A stretch of DNA of 17,348 nucleotides from CAISIP01 sp043759735. Its GTDB lineage: Bacteria; Pseudomonadota; Gammaproteobacteria; Burkholderiales; Burkholderiaceae_C. Within the stretch, counting starts at the first letter, position 1, and each line of letters starts with the position of its first letter. The stretch lies in NCBI GenBank assembly GCA_043759735.1, contig JAYUQC010000011.1, positions 1 to 17,348 on the forward strand, in the 5' to 3' direction. Positions 7,145 to 13,936 of the stretch are shown here, in pieces. Both the position numbers and the translations under genes were made by a program. Under the pieces are notes generated by a model. The model ran no database searches. It saw only the letters and a program-made list of their open reading frames with translations, and was not told the DNA's origin.

Positions 7145-7924
7145 TCAGTCCTGCAATTGCAGCACTACCGGCGCGTGGTCGCTGGGGCGCTCGTTCTTGC
7201 GCGGCGTCTTGTCGATGCTGCAGGCCAGCACCCGGGGCTTGATGGCATCGCTGACCAGGATGTAGTCGATGCGCAATCCGCGGTTGCGCCGGAACGCCAT
7301 GTTGCGGTAGTCCCACCAGCTGTAGGTTTTCTCCGGCTGCTCGAACATGCGGTAGCCATCATGCAGGCCCAGTTGCAGCAGCGCGCGAAAGTGTTCTCGC
7401 TCCTGTGTCGTATGGTGGATGGTCTCGCGCAGGCCTTGCGGATCCCAGCTGTCGCGGTCCTCCGCCGCCACATTGAAATCACCGAGCAGCGCCAGAGCGG
7501 GGTATGTTGCCAGCTCCTGTTGCAACCAGTCGTGTAGTGCCTGCAGCCAGCGCATCTTGTAGGCAAACTTCTCGCTGCCGGGCTCCTGGCCGTTGACGAA
7601 ATAGCCGTTGACCAGCCGCAATGGGCCACACGCCGTGTCCAGTGTTGCGGCGATCACACGCGACTGCTCGTCTGCAAATCCGGGAATATTGGTGACCACT
7701 TGGCGCACTGGGGAGCGACTGAGGATCGCGACGCCGTTGTAGGTCTTCTGGCCGAATACGGCACTTCGGTAGCCGGCCTGCTGCAACGCATTGTGCGGAA
7801 ACTTGTCGTCTGTGAGTTTGAGCTCCTGCAGGCACAGGGCATCGACCGGGTTGGCTGAAAGCCAGTCAACCATCTGCGGCAGGCGCACGCTGAGCGAGTT
7901 GATGTTCCAGGTGGCAAGTTTCAT
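7145..7924 (-). CDS. xth: Exodeoxyribonuclease III family AP endonuclease
   Basis: Cleaves DNA at abasic sites and degrades the 3' strand of duplex DNA in base-excision repair. The 259-residue protein shows the full exonuclease III active site: Asn7 in WNINSL, Glu34 in LQELK, Tyr108, GDFN with Asp149 and Asn151, Asp220 in LRIDYIL and the terminal PSDHAPV with Asp249/His250. The start ATG (complement of 7922-7924) has AGGGGA upstream on the minus strand. It converges on glnG with only 45 bp between stops, where I saw no clear terminator, and is divergent from the oxidoreductase gene across a 220-bp region rich in dyads. Confidence 0.95.
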   Translation of the reverse strand: MKLATWNINSLSVRLPQMVDWLSANPVDALCLQELKLTDDKFPHNALQQAGYRSAVFGQKTYNGVAILSRSPVRQVVTNIPGFADEQSRVIAATLDTACGPLRLVNGYFVNGQEPGSEKFAYKMRWLQALHDWLQQELATYPALALLGDFNVAAEDRDSWDPQGLRETIHHTTQEREHFRALLQLGLHDGYRMFEQPEKTYSWWDYRNMAFRRNRGLRIDYILVSDAIKPRVLACSIDKTPRKNERPSDHAPVVLQLQD

Positions 7925-7982
7925 TAGTGGCGTCCCCTGGCTCGGTTGAAAATGCGGCTGCTGCCTTGCACTGGCGGGCTTG

Positions 7983-8034
7983 ACGCGATCGTTGTCGCGT
8001 TGCCCGGGTCATTGGCCCGCAATCGACGATTGCG
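7983..8034 (-). promoter_or_regulatory. Two dyads in the xth 5' region
   Basis: ACGCGA-n6-TCGCGT at 7983-8000 and the 17-bp odd palindrome CGCAATCG-a-CGATTGCG at 8018-8034 lie between the xth start codon and the nearest -10-like element on the minus strand (8054-8059). They could be mRNA hairpins in the leader or operator half-sites. No regulator can be assigned. Confidence 0.4.
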
Positions 8035-8051
8035 CCGATGCGCCCAAACCT

Positions 8052-8111
8052 GCATTATCCCGCGCCGGCGCTATCAGGTTGGGTCCGGATCCGGATCCGA
8101 TCGGATAATGC
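8052..8111. promoter_or_regulatory. Candidate divergent promoter pair with a central palindrome
   Basis: A 9-bp inverted repeat, GCATTATCC (8052-8060) and GGATAATGC (8103-8111), places GATAAT, a -10-like hexamer, facing outward toward xth on one side and toward the oxidoreductase on the other. Between them, at 8086-8099, is a perfect 14-bp palindrome CGGATCCGGATCCG, positioned where the spacer of the rightward promoter would be. Only a poor -35 (TTGGGT at 8079, 19-bp spacing) is visible for the right side and none for the left, so promoter function is uncertain. Confidence 0.4.
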
Positions 8112-8144
8112 CGCTACGACGCACCAGCCTGAGGGAAATTGGCC

Positions 8145-9329
8145 ATGTCTCCTATCCGCATTCGTTTCGCGCGCCCGCTGCGTCTGGCCGTCATTGGCGG
8201 CGGGCCTGGTGCCTGGATTGGCGACATGCACCGCAGCGCGGCCGAGTTGGACGGCAACTGGAAGGTTGTCGCCGCTGTTCTGTCCAGTAATCCGGAGCGC
8301 TCGCGCGCGGCGGGCGCGGGCATCGGGCTGAGGGCCGACAGGAGTTACGGTGATGTCGCCGAAATGATGGCACGCGAGCGTGCCCGGCCCGACCCGGCCG
8401 ACGCAGTGGCCATCATGACGCCCAACGATACTCACTACCCGTATGCGGCGGCGGCGCTCGATGCCGGATTTGACGTGATTGGCGACAAGCCGGTGACGCA
8501 TGATTTTGCGCAGGCCTGCGATCTGGCGCGCAAGGTGGCTGCCGGCAAGCGGCTGTTTGCGATCACCCACGGGTATTCGGCCTACCCGATGACCCGCTAT
8601 GCGCGCCATCTGGTGCGCGAGGGTGTGCTGGGAGCTATACGATTGGTGCAGATCGAGTATGTGCAAAGCGGCATGGCGACCCGGGTCGAGGATGGTCCGC
8701 GCGCGCCGCGCTTGGACTGGTTGCTCGACTCCCGGCGCAGTGGGCTGGCGCTGGTGATGGGCGCCATCGGTTGCCATGCGCAGCATCTGGCCTGCTTCAC
8801 CGTCGGTGCGCGGATTCGCCGGGTCTGCGCCGATGTGGGGTCACTTGTGCCTGGGCGCACGGTGACCGACCATGTCTCCGCGTTGCTGGAGTTCGACGGT
8901 GGCGCCCGGGGCACTTTCACAGCCACCCAAGCGGCAGCCGGCGCGGAGAACGACATCCGGCTGCGCCTGTTCGGCGACAAGGGATCGCTGGAGTGGTCGC
9001 ACCGGCAGGCGAGTTACCTGCAATTATCGATACAGGGCGAAGCGACGCGGTTGATCGGACGGGGCGACGCGTTCTTGCCACCCGACATCCTGGCCGCCGG
9101 GCGTACACCGCGCGGCCACCCCGAGGGGCTGCGCGAAGCCTTTGCCAATATCTACAGCGAGATGGCGCAGGAACGCATGGCCATGGCAATGGGTGAACCC
9201 ATCATGCCGGCGCCGTATCCGCGCATCGCGGACGGGGCCCATACGATGGCCTTCATCGAGGCCTGCGTCGGCTCTCACGCATCGGGCCGCTGGAGCGACG
9301 TCGCGCCCGTTCCCGTCATGCCGTCCTGA
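8145..9329 (+). CDS. Gfo/Idh/MocA family NAD(P)-dependent oxidoreductase
   Basis: A 394-residue dehydrogenase of the glucose-fructose oxidoreductase / inositol dehydrogenase / MocA family, which oxidises or reduces sugars and cyclitols with NAD(P). The nucleotide-binding loop is RLAVIGGGPGAWIG (13-26), followed by TPNDTHYPY (92-100) and GDKPVTHDF (113-121), with the conserved Lys115 of the family's EKP motif, here DKP. Candidate catalytic His residues are His211 and His214 in IGCHAQHL. The substrate cannot be told from sequence. The ATG at 8145 has GAGGGA at 8131-8136. It stands alone, divergent from xth and convergent with folA, so no pathway partners are nearby. A TTG two codons upstream is less likely. 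Confidence 0.88.
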   Translation: MSPIRIRFARPLRLAVIGGGPGAWIGDMHRSAAELDGNWKVVAAVLSSNPERSRAAGAGIGLRADRSYGDVAEMMARERARPDPADAVAIMTPNDTHYPYAAAALDAGFDVIGDKPVTHDFAQACDLARKVAAGKRLFAITHGYSAYPMTRYARHLVREGVLGAIRLVQIEYVQSGMATRVEDGPRAPRLDWLLDSRRSGLALVMGAIGCHAQHLACFTVGARIRRVCADVGSLVPGRTVTDHVSALLEFDGGARGTFTATQAAAGAENDIRLRLFGDKGSLEWSHRQASYLQLSIQGEATRLIGRGDAFLPPDILAAGRTPRGHPEGLREAFANIYSEMAQERMAMAMGEPIMPAPYPRIADGAHTMAFIEACVGSHASGRWSDVAPVPVMPS

Positions 9330-9849
9330 ACCCGGTGGCCGCTGTACCGCTGCGCTGGCGGGTATAGGTTACGAACGCGAACCGCATCCCGTCGGGCGAG
9401 ACATGATCCTCGCGCGTGGTTTCCTGCCACGGAGCATCCAGCACAGGCGCGAAGACATCGCCGTCGAAGTCCTGGTCCAGTTCGGTCACGATGGCCCGAT
9501 CGGCCAGGGGCAGTGCCGCCGCGAACAATTGCGCGCCGCCAATCACCCACAACTCGGCCGGCTCTGGCTGCATGCCCGCGCACAACGCACAGCCCCATTC
9601 CAGGTTGTCGACCGCCAGTGCGCCATCGGCATTCCAATCACTTTGGCGGGTCACGACGATATTGGTGCGCCCCGGCAGCGGCTTGAAGCGCGCCGGCAGC
9701 GAGTCCCAGGTCTTGCGACCCATCATGACCGGCGCGCCGGCCGTTTGCCGCTTGAAATGCGCCAGGTCCTGCGGCAGGTGCCAGGGCAGTGTGTTGTTGG
9801 CGCCGATCACGCCATTGCGGGCGCGGGCATAGATCAGGTTGATGCGCAT
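9316..9849 (-). CDS. folA: Dihydrofolate reductase
   Basis: Reduces dihydrofolate to tetrahydrofolate with NADPH, regenerating the cofactor consumed by ThyA. The 177-residue protein begins MRINLIYARARNGVIG and has LPWHLPQDLAHFK with catalytic Asp28, MGRKTWDSLP (43-52), the cofactor-binding GGAQLF (104-109) and a typical C-terminal beta strand (FAFVTYTR). I chose the ATG at 9849; an upstream in-frame extension of 28 residues looks like antisense noise. No strong Shine-Dalgarno is visible. It lies 19 bp downstream of the thyA stop on the same strand, giving a thyA-folA operon. Its last 14 bp overlap the end of the convergent oxidoreductase gene. Confidence 0.96.
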   Translation of the reverse strand: MRINLIYARARNGVIGANNTLPWHLPQDLAHFKRQTAGAPVMMGRKTWDSLPARFKPLPGRTNIVVTRQSDWNADGALAVDNLEWGCALCAGMQPEPAELWVIGGAQLFAAALPLADRAIVTELDQDFDGDVFAPVLDAPWQETTREDHVSPDGMRFAFVTYTRQRSGTAATGFRTA

Positions 9850-9868
9850 GGGATGATCCGTGATCGGT

Positions 9869-10699
9869 TCAGACCGCGACCGGCGCCGCGATGGCTGGGT
9901 GGCACTGGTAGTCCTCCACCGCGAAGTCCTCATACGCGTAGTCGAAGAGGGACGCAGGCCGGCGCTGGATGCGCAGTTTCGGGTACGGGTAGGGCGCGCG
10001 GCTCAGCTGCAATTGCACCTGCGCATGGTGGTTGCTGTAGATGTGGCAGTCGCCACCGGTCCAGATGAAATCGCCCAGCGCCAGGTCGCACTGCTGGGCC
10101 ACCATATGGGTCAGCAGCGCGTAACTGGCGATGTTGAACGGCACGCCCAGAAAAATATCGGCGCTGCGCTGGTATAGCTGGCAACTGAGTCGGCCGGGTT
10201 GGCCTGCAACCGCAGAGGGCGCCACATAAAACTGGAACAAGGCGTGACAGGGCATCAGCGCCATCTTGTCGAGCTCGGCCACGTTCCAGGCGCTGACGAT
10301 GATGCGGCGCGAATCCGGGTTGGTCTTGAGCGTGTGGATCACCTGCGCGATCTGGTCGATATGCCCGCCGTCCGGTTTGGGCCAGCTGCGCCATTGCACG
10401 CCATACACCGGTCCCAGGTCACCATCGGGGCCAGCCCATTCGTTCCAGATGCTGACGCCGCGCTCGGTGAGCCAGTTGTTGTTCGACGAGCCGTTCAGGA
10501 ACCACAGCAGCTCCTGGATGATGGAACGCAGGTGCAGCTTCTTGGTCGTGACGAGTGGAAAACCTTCGTTCAGGTCGAACCGCATCTGGTGCCCGAACAC
10601 GCTGCGCGTGCCGGTGCCGGTGCGGTCGCCCTTGTGCACGCCGTGTTTGAACACATGGCGCATGAAGTCTTCATATTGGGATCGGATCGGCGCGGTCAT
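9869..10699 (-). CDS. thyA: Thymidylate synthase
   Basis: Converts dUMP to dTMP using methylene-tetrahydrofolate, producing dihydrofolate for the adjacent FolA. The 276-residue protein shows GDRTGTGT (24-31), FPLVTTKK (47-54), RRIIVSAWN (131-139), catalytic Cys151 in MPCHALFQFYV, QLYQRSAD with FLGVPFNIASYALL, and the HIYSNHHAQV nucleotide-binding segment. It is slightly longer than E. coli ThyA (264), partly because of a short APSAVAGQPG insertion after the catalytic strand (about 160-169). I chose ATG 10699 (MTAPIRSQYEDFM), where family homology starts. The frame stays open to 10816 and further in-frame ATGs exist at 10759 and 10816, and no start has an obvious Shine-Dalgarno. Confidence 0.96.
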   Translation of the reverse strand: MTAPIRSQYEDFMRHVFKHGVHKGDRTGTGTRSVFGHQMRFDLNEGFPLVTTKKLHLRSIIQELLWFLNGSSNNNWLTERGVSIWNEWAGPDGDLGPVYGVQWRSWPKPDGGHIDQIAQVIHTLKTNPDSRRIIVSAWNVAELDKMALMPCHALFQFYVAPSAVAGQPGRLSCQLYQRSADIFLGVPFNIASYALLTHMVAQQCDLALGDFIWTGGDCHIYSNHHAQVQLQLSRAPYPYPKLRIQRRPASLFDYAYEDFAVEDYQCHPAIAAPVAV

Positions 10700-10770
10700 G
10701 GCAGGTTGGTCGGGTTCAACGGCTTGCGGTTGGCGCCCGGTCCCGCGCTGTCTGCCCATAGCGGCAATCA

Positions 10771-10794
10771 GCATCGTTTTGTGCGACAAAATGC
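10771..10794. promoter_or_regulatory. Palindrome upstream of thyA
   Basis: TTTTGT-gcg-ACAAAA (10777-10791) is a perfect dyad with 6-bp arms, extended by GCA / TGC on the outer sides after a 3-nt bulge on the left. It sits 72 bp upstream of the thyA start and is AT-rich in a GC-rich region. It may be an operator or a leader hairpin; no regulator can be named. The rest of the 299-bp gap between thyA and the ABC gene holds only the hairpins listed separately. Confidence 0.4.
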
Positions 10795-10846
10795 ACAGGG
10801 CGACGGTTGACCCCATTGTGCCTCACGCTACAGTGGATCTTGTCGG

Positions 10847-10869
10847 TGCCGGGGCGATCATCCCCGGCA
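10847..10869 (-). terminator. Hairpin downstream of the ABC ATPase gene
   Basis: A perfect 8-bp stem TGCCGGGG / CCCCGGCA with a 7-nt loop. It lies about 130 bp past the stop of the minus-strand ABC gene and upstream of thyA. There is no T-run on either side, so intrinsic termination is doubtful. A second smaller hairpin GCCCC-ctc-GGGGC at 10961-10973 lies closer to the stop. Confidence 0.35.
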
Positions 10870-10998
10870 GGAGTAGCACCAATGGCCCCTGATCGACGTG
10901 GTGCCACCGACGCCAATTTGCCGCTCCACCCGCTCGCTGGTCCGGCGCAGCAACGACAGTGCCCCCTCGGGGCGCCAGGCGCAGACCGGGTTTGGACG

Positions 10999-11658
10999 CT
11001 AGTCGGCAATGCCTTCGGCGCTGAGGTGCAGCACCCGGTCGGCCAGTCGCGCTGCTGCAGTGGAGTGCGTCACCAGCACCAGCGAGGCACCGTGCAGGCG
11101 GGTCTGGCCAATCAACGCGTCCAGCACCTTGGCGGCGGTGGTCGGATCCAGATTACCCGTCGGTTCGTCGGCCAGCAGAAGCATCGGTCGGTGCACCAGT
11201 GCGCGCGCGATGGCCACCCGCTGCAACTGGCCACCACTCAGTTGTTGCGGCAACCGCGCGCCCAGGCCGGCGAGTCCGACGGCGTCCAGCATCTCCTGCA
11301 CCCGGTCCTGGTCGGCGCGGTTGCGACCGCCGCCCTGCAGCATCAAGGGCAGGCCCACGTTTTGCGCCACGTCCAGGTGGGGCAGTACATGGAAGGCCTG
11401 GAACACGAAGCCGATCTTCTCGCGCCGCAACAAGGATCGCTGCCGATCGTCCAGGGTCGCGATGTCAGCGCCCTCCAGCGTCACGCTGCCCTCATCCCAA
11501 TGGTCCAGGCCGGCCATGCAGTTGAGCAGGGTCGACTTGCCGACTCCGGATTCACCGACGATCGCGACAAACTCGCCGCGTGCAACCGACAGCGACACGT
11601 CGCGGAACACGCAGGCCGCGCCATAGTTCTTGCGCAGGCCGCGCACGTCCAGTGTCAT
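10999..11658 (-). CDS. ABC transporter ATP-binding protein, LolD/MacB-type
   Basis: A 219-residue ATPase with Walker A GESGVGKST (35-43), Q-loop Gln87 in FVFQAFHVLPHL, signature LSGGQLQRVAIARAL (140-154), Walker B LLLADEP (160-166) and H-loop His198. The ADEPTGNLD sequence and length place it in the LolD/MacB/FtsE-type branch, which partners with FtsX-like permeases for lipoprotein release, export or envelope work. No permease is encoded next to it here, so the transported substrate is unknown. Its ATG overlaps the miaA stop by 4 bp (11655-11658), so translation is probably coupled to miaA. Hairpins lie downstream. Confidence 0.9.
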   Translation of the reverse strand: MTLDVRGLRKNYGAACVFRDVSLSVARGEFVAIVGESGVGKSTLLNCMAGLDHWDEGSVTLEGADIATLDDRQRSLLRREKIGFVFQAFHVLPHLDVAQNVGLPLMLQGGGRNRADQDRVQEMLDAVGLAGLGARLPQQLSGGQLQRVAIARALVHRPMLLLADEPTGNLDPTTAAKVLDALIGQTRLHGASLVLVTHSTAAARLADRVLHLSAEGIAD

Positions 11659-12638
11659 GGCCGCTGCTGCGCCAGGCGCTGGCCGGCGCGCAGCACCTGA
11701 TCGAGCGCGTCCCCATCGTCACAGGCGATGACCTGGCGCCCTGGCATGCTGCGCAACCAGGTGATCTGGCGCTTGGCCAACTGGCGGGTGGCGATGATGC
11801 CGCGTTCGCGCAGTTCGCCGGCGGGCCATTGGCCGTCGAGCGCCTCCCAGGCCTGTCGGTAACCGACGCAGCGCATGGACGGCAGATCGCGATGCAGATC
11901 ACCGCGCGCACGCAATGCCCGCACCTCGTCCAGAAATCCCTGCGTCAGCATGGTGTCGAAACGCTGTTCGATACGCTGGTGCAGCCATTGGCGCTGGCCT
12001 GGTTCGAGCGACAGCATCGGCAAATGGGAGAACCGGGTCGCGGACCGGGGGCGTGGCGGGCCCGCTGCAGACCCGCCGTGCAGGCGGCTGATCGGGTGTC
12101 CGGTCAGCCGGTAGACCTCGAGTGCCCGCTGGATGCGCTGGCTGTCGTTGGGGGCCAGGCGAGCGGCGGTAGCGGGATCGACCCGCGCCAGTTGCGCATG
12201 CATGGCCGGCCAGCCGGTCGCGCGTGCTTCCTGTTCCAGCACCGCACGCACCGCGGGGTCGGCCGCAGGCATCGCGTGCAGCCCGTCGATCAAGGCCTTG
12301 AAGTACAGCATCGTGCCGCCCACCAGCAAGGCCATGCGCCCCCGTGCGTTGATGGCCGCAACCAGCATATCGGCGTCCTGTGCAAACCGGGCAGCGCTGT
12401 AGGTGTGCAGCGGGTCGCATAGGTCGATCAGATGGTGTGGCACCTGCGCGCGCTCGTGCGCCGTTGGCTTGGCGGTGCCGATGTCCATGTCCCGGTAGAC
12501 CAGTGCCGAATCCACGCTGATGATTTCCAGCGGCACGCGCTGTGCAAGAGCCAATGCCACCGCCGTCTTGCCCGACGCCGTCGGCCCGGCCAAAGCCAGG
12601 CACCAGGGCTGCATCTCAACCGCGCTCGGCGTTGCCAT
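11655..12638 (-). CDS. miaA: tRNA dimethylallyltransferase
   Basis: Adds the dimethylallyl group to N6 of A37 in tRNAs that read codons beginning with U, the first step to ms2i6A. The 327-residue protein has the P-loop GPTASGKT (18-25), SVDSALVYRDMDIGTAKP (41-58) with catalytic-region Asp43, LVGGTMLYFKAL (105-116) and the tRNA-binding CVGYRQAW (257-264). The ATG at 12638 is preferred because a GGAG lies 9 nt upstream; an ATG at 12653 would contain that GGAG. The stop overlaps the ABC gene start. In many proteobacteria miaA follows mutL directly; here an ankyrin gene and a degraded region intervene. Confidence 0.96.
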   Translation of the reverse strand: MATPSAVEMQPWCLALAGPTASGKTAVALALAQRVPLEIISVDSALVYRDMDIGTAKPTAHERAQVPHHLIDLCDPLHTYSAARFAQDADMLVAAINARGRMALLVGGTMLYFKALIDGLHAMPAADPAVRAVLEQEARATGWPAMHAQLARVDPATAARLAPNDSQRIQRALEVYRLTGHPISRLHGGSAAGPPRPRSATRFSHLPMLSLEPGQRQWLHQRIEQRFDTMLTQGFLDEVRALRARGDLHRDLPSMRCVGYRQAWEALDGQWPAGELRERGIIATRQLAKRQITWLRSMPGRQVIACDDGDALDQVLRAGQRLAQQRP

Positions 12639-12788
12639 GCTCGGGATCTCCATACAGCAAGGTTAGCAGATGGGATGGCGGCGACGCGCGGGCAGGCCGC
12701 GGGAAAGGGGCTGGCCGGACAGCGCGAGCATGCCGGGTTGCTTCGGGCCAAAGTGCTGTTGCGCCCGTCGCGCATTGCGAGAACGGGT

Positions 12789-13454
12789 TCAGTGCGCCCC
12801 GGCTGCACGCAACAGCGCGGCAACGTTGTCCTGCCGCCGTTGCCGGGCATGCTGCAACGGCGTGACACCATCGCGATCGGGCAGGTTCACGTTGGCTTTG
12901 GCACCCATCAACAGCCGCACGATCTCGGTGTGGGCGGACCCACCGTCGCCAAGGATCACCGCTTCGAGCAGCGCCGTCCAGCCCAGGTTGTTGACATGGT
13001 CGACATTGATCCTGGTGCCCAGCAACAGACGGACCGTGTCCACATGCCCGTAGTGGCATGCCGGGATCAAGGCCGTACCGCCGTAGCGGTTGGTGCTGGC
13101 CAGGTCGGCTCCGGCTGCCAGCGTCGCACGCACGATGTCGGTGTAGCCGCGCGCGCCGGCCAGCAGGAATGCGCTGTCCCGCTGCTGGTCCTGCGCGTTG
13201 ACGTTGGCACCACGCACGATCAGCAGCCGCACCACCGCAAGGTGGTTGCCGTCGGTGGCTGCCAGAAGCGGCGTTCGTCCACGCTCGTCGCGTTGTTCAA
13301 TCGCTGCACTGGCGTCGAGCAAGACCTGTACCCGCGCCAGATCGCCACGTCCGGCGGCCGCGACCAGTGAGAATTCGGCGCCCACGGCCGGTCCAGGCCC
13401 CTGCGCCAATGTGACAGCCAGGGCTAGAGCGGTGGTGGCAGAGCGGCGGCGCAT
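12789..13454 (-). CDS. Secreted ankyrin-repeat protein
   Basis: A 221-residue protein with an N-terminal signal peptide (Arg-rich start, hydrophobic ATTALALAVTLA, likely cleavage after VGA at residue 26) followed by about five ankyrin repeats, for example DERGRTPLLAATDGNHLAVV, YGGTALIPACHYGHVDTVRL and DGVTPLQHARQRRQDNVAAL. Ankyrin repeats bind proteins; the partner is unknown and the place of action is predicted to be the periplasm. There is no catalytic domain. The ATG (complement of 13452-13454) has no visible Shine-Dalgarno and lies 23 bp from the minisatellite at 13478, which therefore occupies its promoter or leader. It reads toward miaA with a 150-bp gap to that gene's start. Stability roles are known for some periplasmic ankyrin proteins, such as AnkB beside catalase, but there is no such neighbour here. 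Confidence 0.88.
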   Translation of the reverse strand: MRRRSATTALALAVTLAQGPGPAVGAEFSLVAAAGRGDLARVQVLLDASAAIEQRDERGRTPLLAATDGNHLAVVRLLIVRGANVNAQDQQRDSAFLLAGARGYTDIVRATLAAGADLASTNRYGGTALIPACHYGHVDTVRLLLGTRINVDHVNNLGWTALLEAVILGDGGSAHTEIVRLLMGAKANVNLPDRDGVTPLQHARQRRQDNVAALLRAAGAH

Positions 13455-13477
13455 GGTCGTGGTCGGCGTTGCGTAGA

Positions 13478-13584
13478 CAGTTGACAGATGGCAGTTGACA
13501 GATGGCAGATGGCAGATGGCAGATGGCAGATGGGCAGACGGCAGATGGGCAGACGGCAGATCACAGACGGCAGATCACAGACGG
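13478..13584. repeat. Hierarchical 7-bp minisatellite
   Basis: About 15 tandem units derived from CAGATGG. The order is two copies of CAGTTGACAGATGG (13478-13505), four perfect CAGATGG (13506-13533), an extra G, then alternating CAGACGG and CAGATGGG (13535-13556), then CAGATCA / CAGACGG alternating twice (13557-13584). Neighbouring super-units of 14-15 bp show repeated rounds of duplication. It lies between the divergent ankyrin gene and the methyltransferase remnant and codes for nothing. The 482-bp stretch 13455-13936 otherwise contains only that remnant. Confidence 0.92.
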
Positions 13585-13647
13585 TGCGCAGATGCGCATG
13601 GCGAAGGATCGATCGCCTGCGATGCCCGATATCCTAATGGACTCCCC

Positions 13648-13901
13648 ATGTGTGCGCACGAGCTTCCTTTCAGCTCCCTGCCAGCCCCGTTGCCGAGCGC
13701 GACATGCAGCCGATCCTGGACGCATTGCTGCACCGGTTGCCGGCGTCTGGACCGGCGCTGGAAATCTCCGCCGGCACAGGGCAAGCCGATGCCGCGCAGG
13801 CCGGCCTGCGTCAGGCGGCGTGCCATGCGATGCCGGCCCACAACCTGTTGCTGGAGCTGTTGCTGGAGCTGTTGCTGGAGCTGGAGCGTGCGCCTGCCTG
13901 A
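13648..13901 (+). pseudogene. Degraded class I methyltransferase (DUF938-like) remnant
   Basis: The ATG at 13648 opens MCAHELPFS, and after a shift of frame the sequence continues SPVAERDMQPILDALL and ALEISAGTGQ (motif I of SAM-dependent methyltransferases). This matches the beginning of DUF938 proteins, whose start reads like LPFSPAAERNRQPIL. Between the two frames lies an 11-bp duplication-like insert (about 13674-13684). Soon after motif I the frame reads CHAMPAHNLLLEL, resembling the extreme C-terminus of this family (MPANN plus a hydrophobic strand), so most of the central 130 or so codons seem deleted. The end is expanded by 12-bp repeats and stops at 13901. Family assignment is from memory of its motifs. 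Confidence 0.6.
13845..13886. repeat. 12-bp tandem repeat (CTGTTGCTGGAG)x3 plus a half unit
   Basis: Three perfect copies at 13845-13856, 13857-13868 and 13869-13880, then CTGGAG (13881-13886). In the frame of the methyltransferase remnant it encodes LLLE repeated, so it is probably a slippage expansion of a hydrophobic C-terminal strand after the gene lost function. Confidence 0.9.
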
Positions 13902-13902
13902 G

Positions 13903-13926
13903 GCGTCGACAGGATTGCCTCGACGC
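13903..13926 (-). terminator. Hairpin downstream of mutL
   Basis: Inverted repeat GCGTCGA / TCGACGC with a 10-nt loop, starting 10 bp beyond the mutL stop on the minus strand. No T-run follows, so it may only stabilise the 3' end. Confidence 0.35.
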
Positions 13927-13936
13927 AAGCGGTGTT

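Noticed and set aside
10716..11009. Possible small protein on the minus strand between the ABC gene and thyA
   Set aside because: Low-complexity Arg/Gly/Pro content, no ribosome site, no recognisable motif, and it overlaps the hairpins and the thyA upstream region.
13478..13584. The 7-bp array as a CRISPR or iteron-type origin
   Set aside because: Units are 7-8 bp with no unique spacers and no cas genes; there is no rep gene, DnaA-box cluster or AT-rich region, so a minisatellite is the simpler reading.
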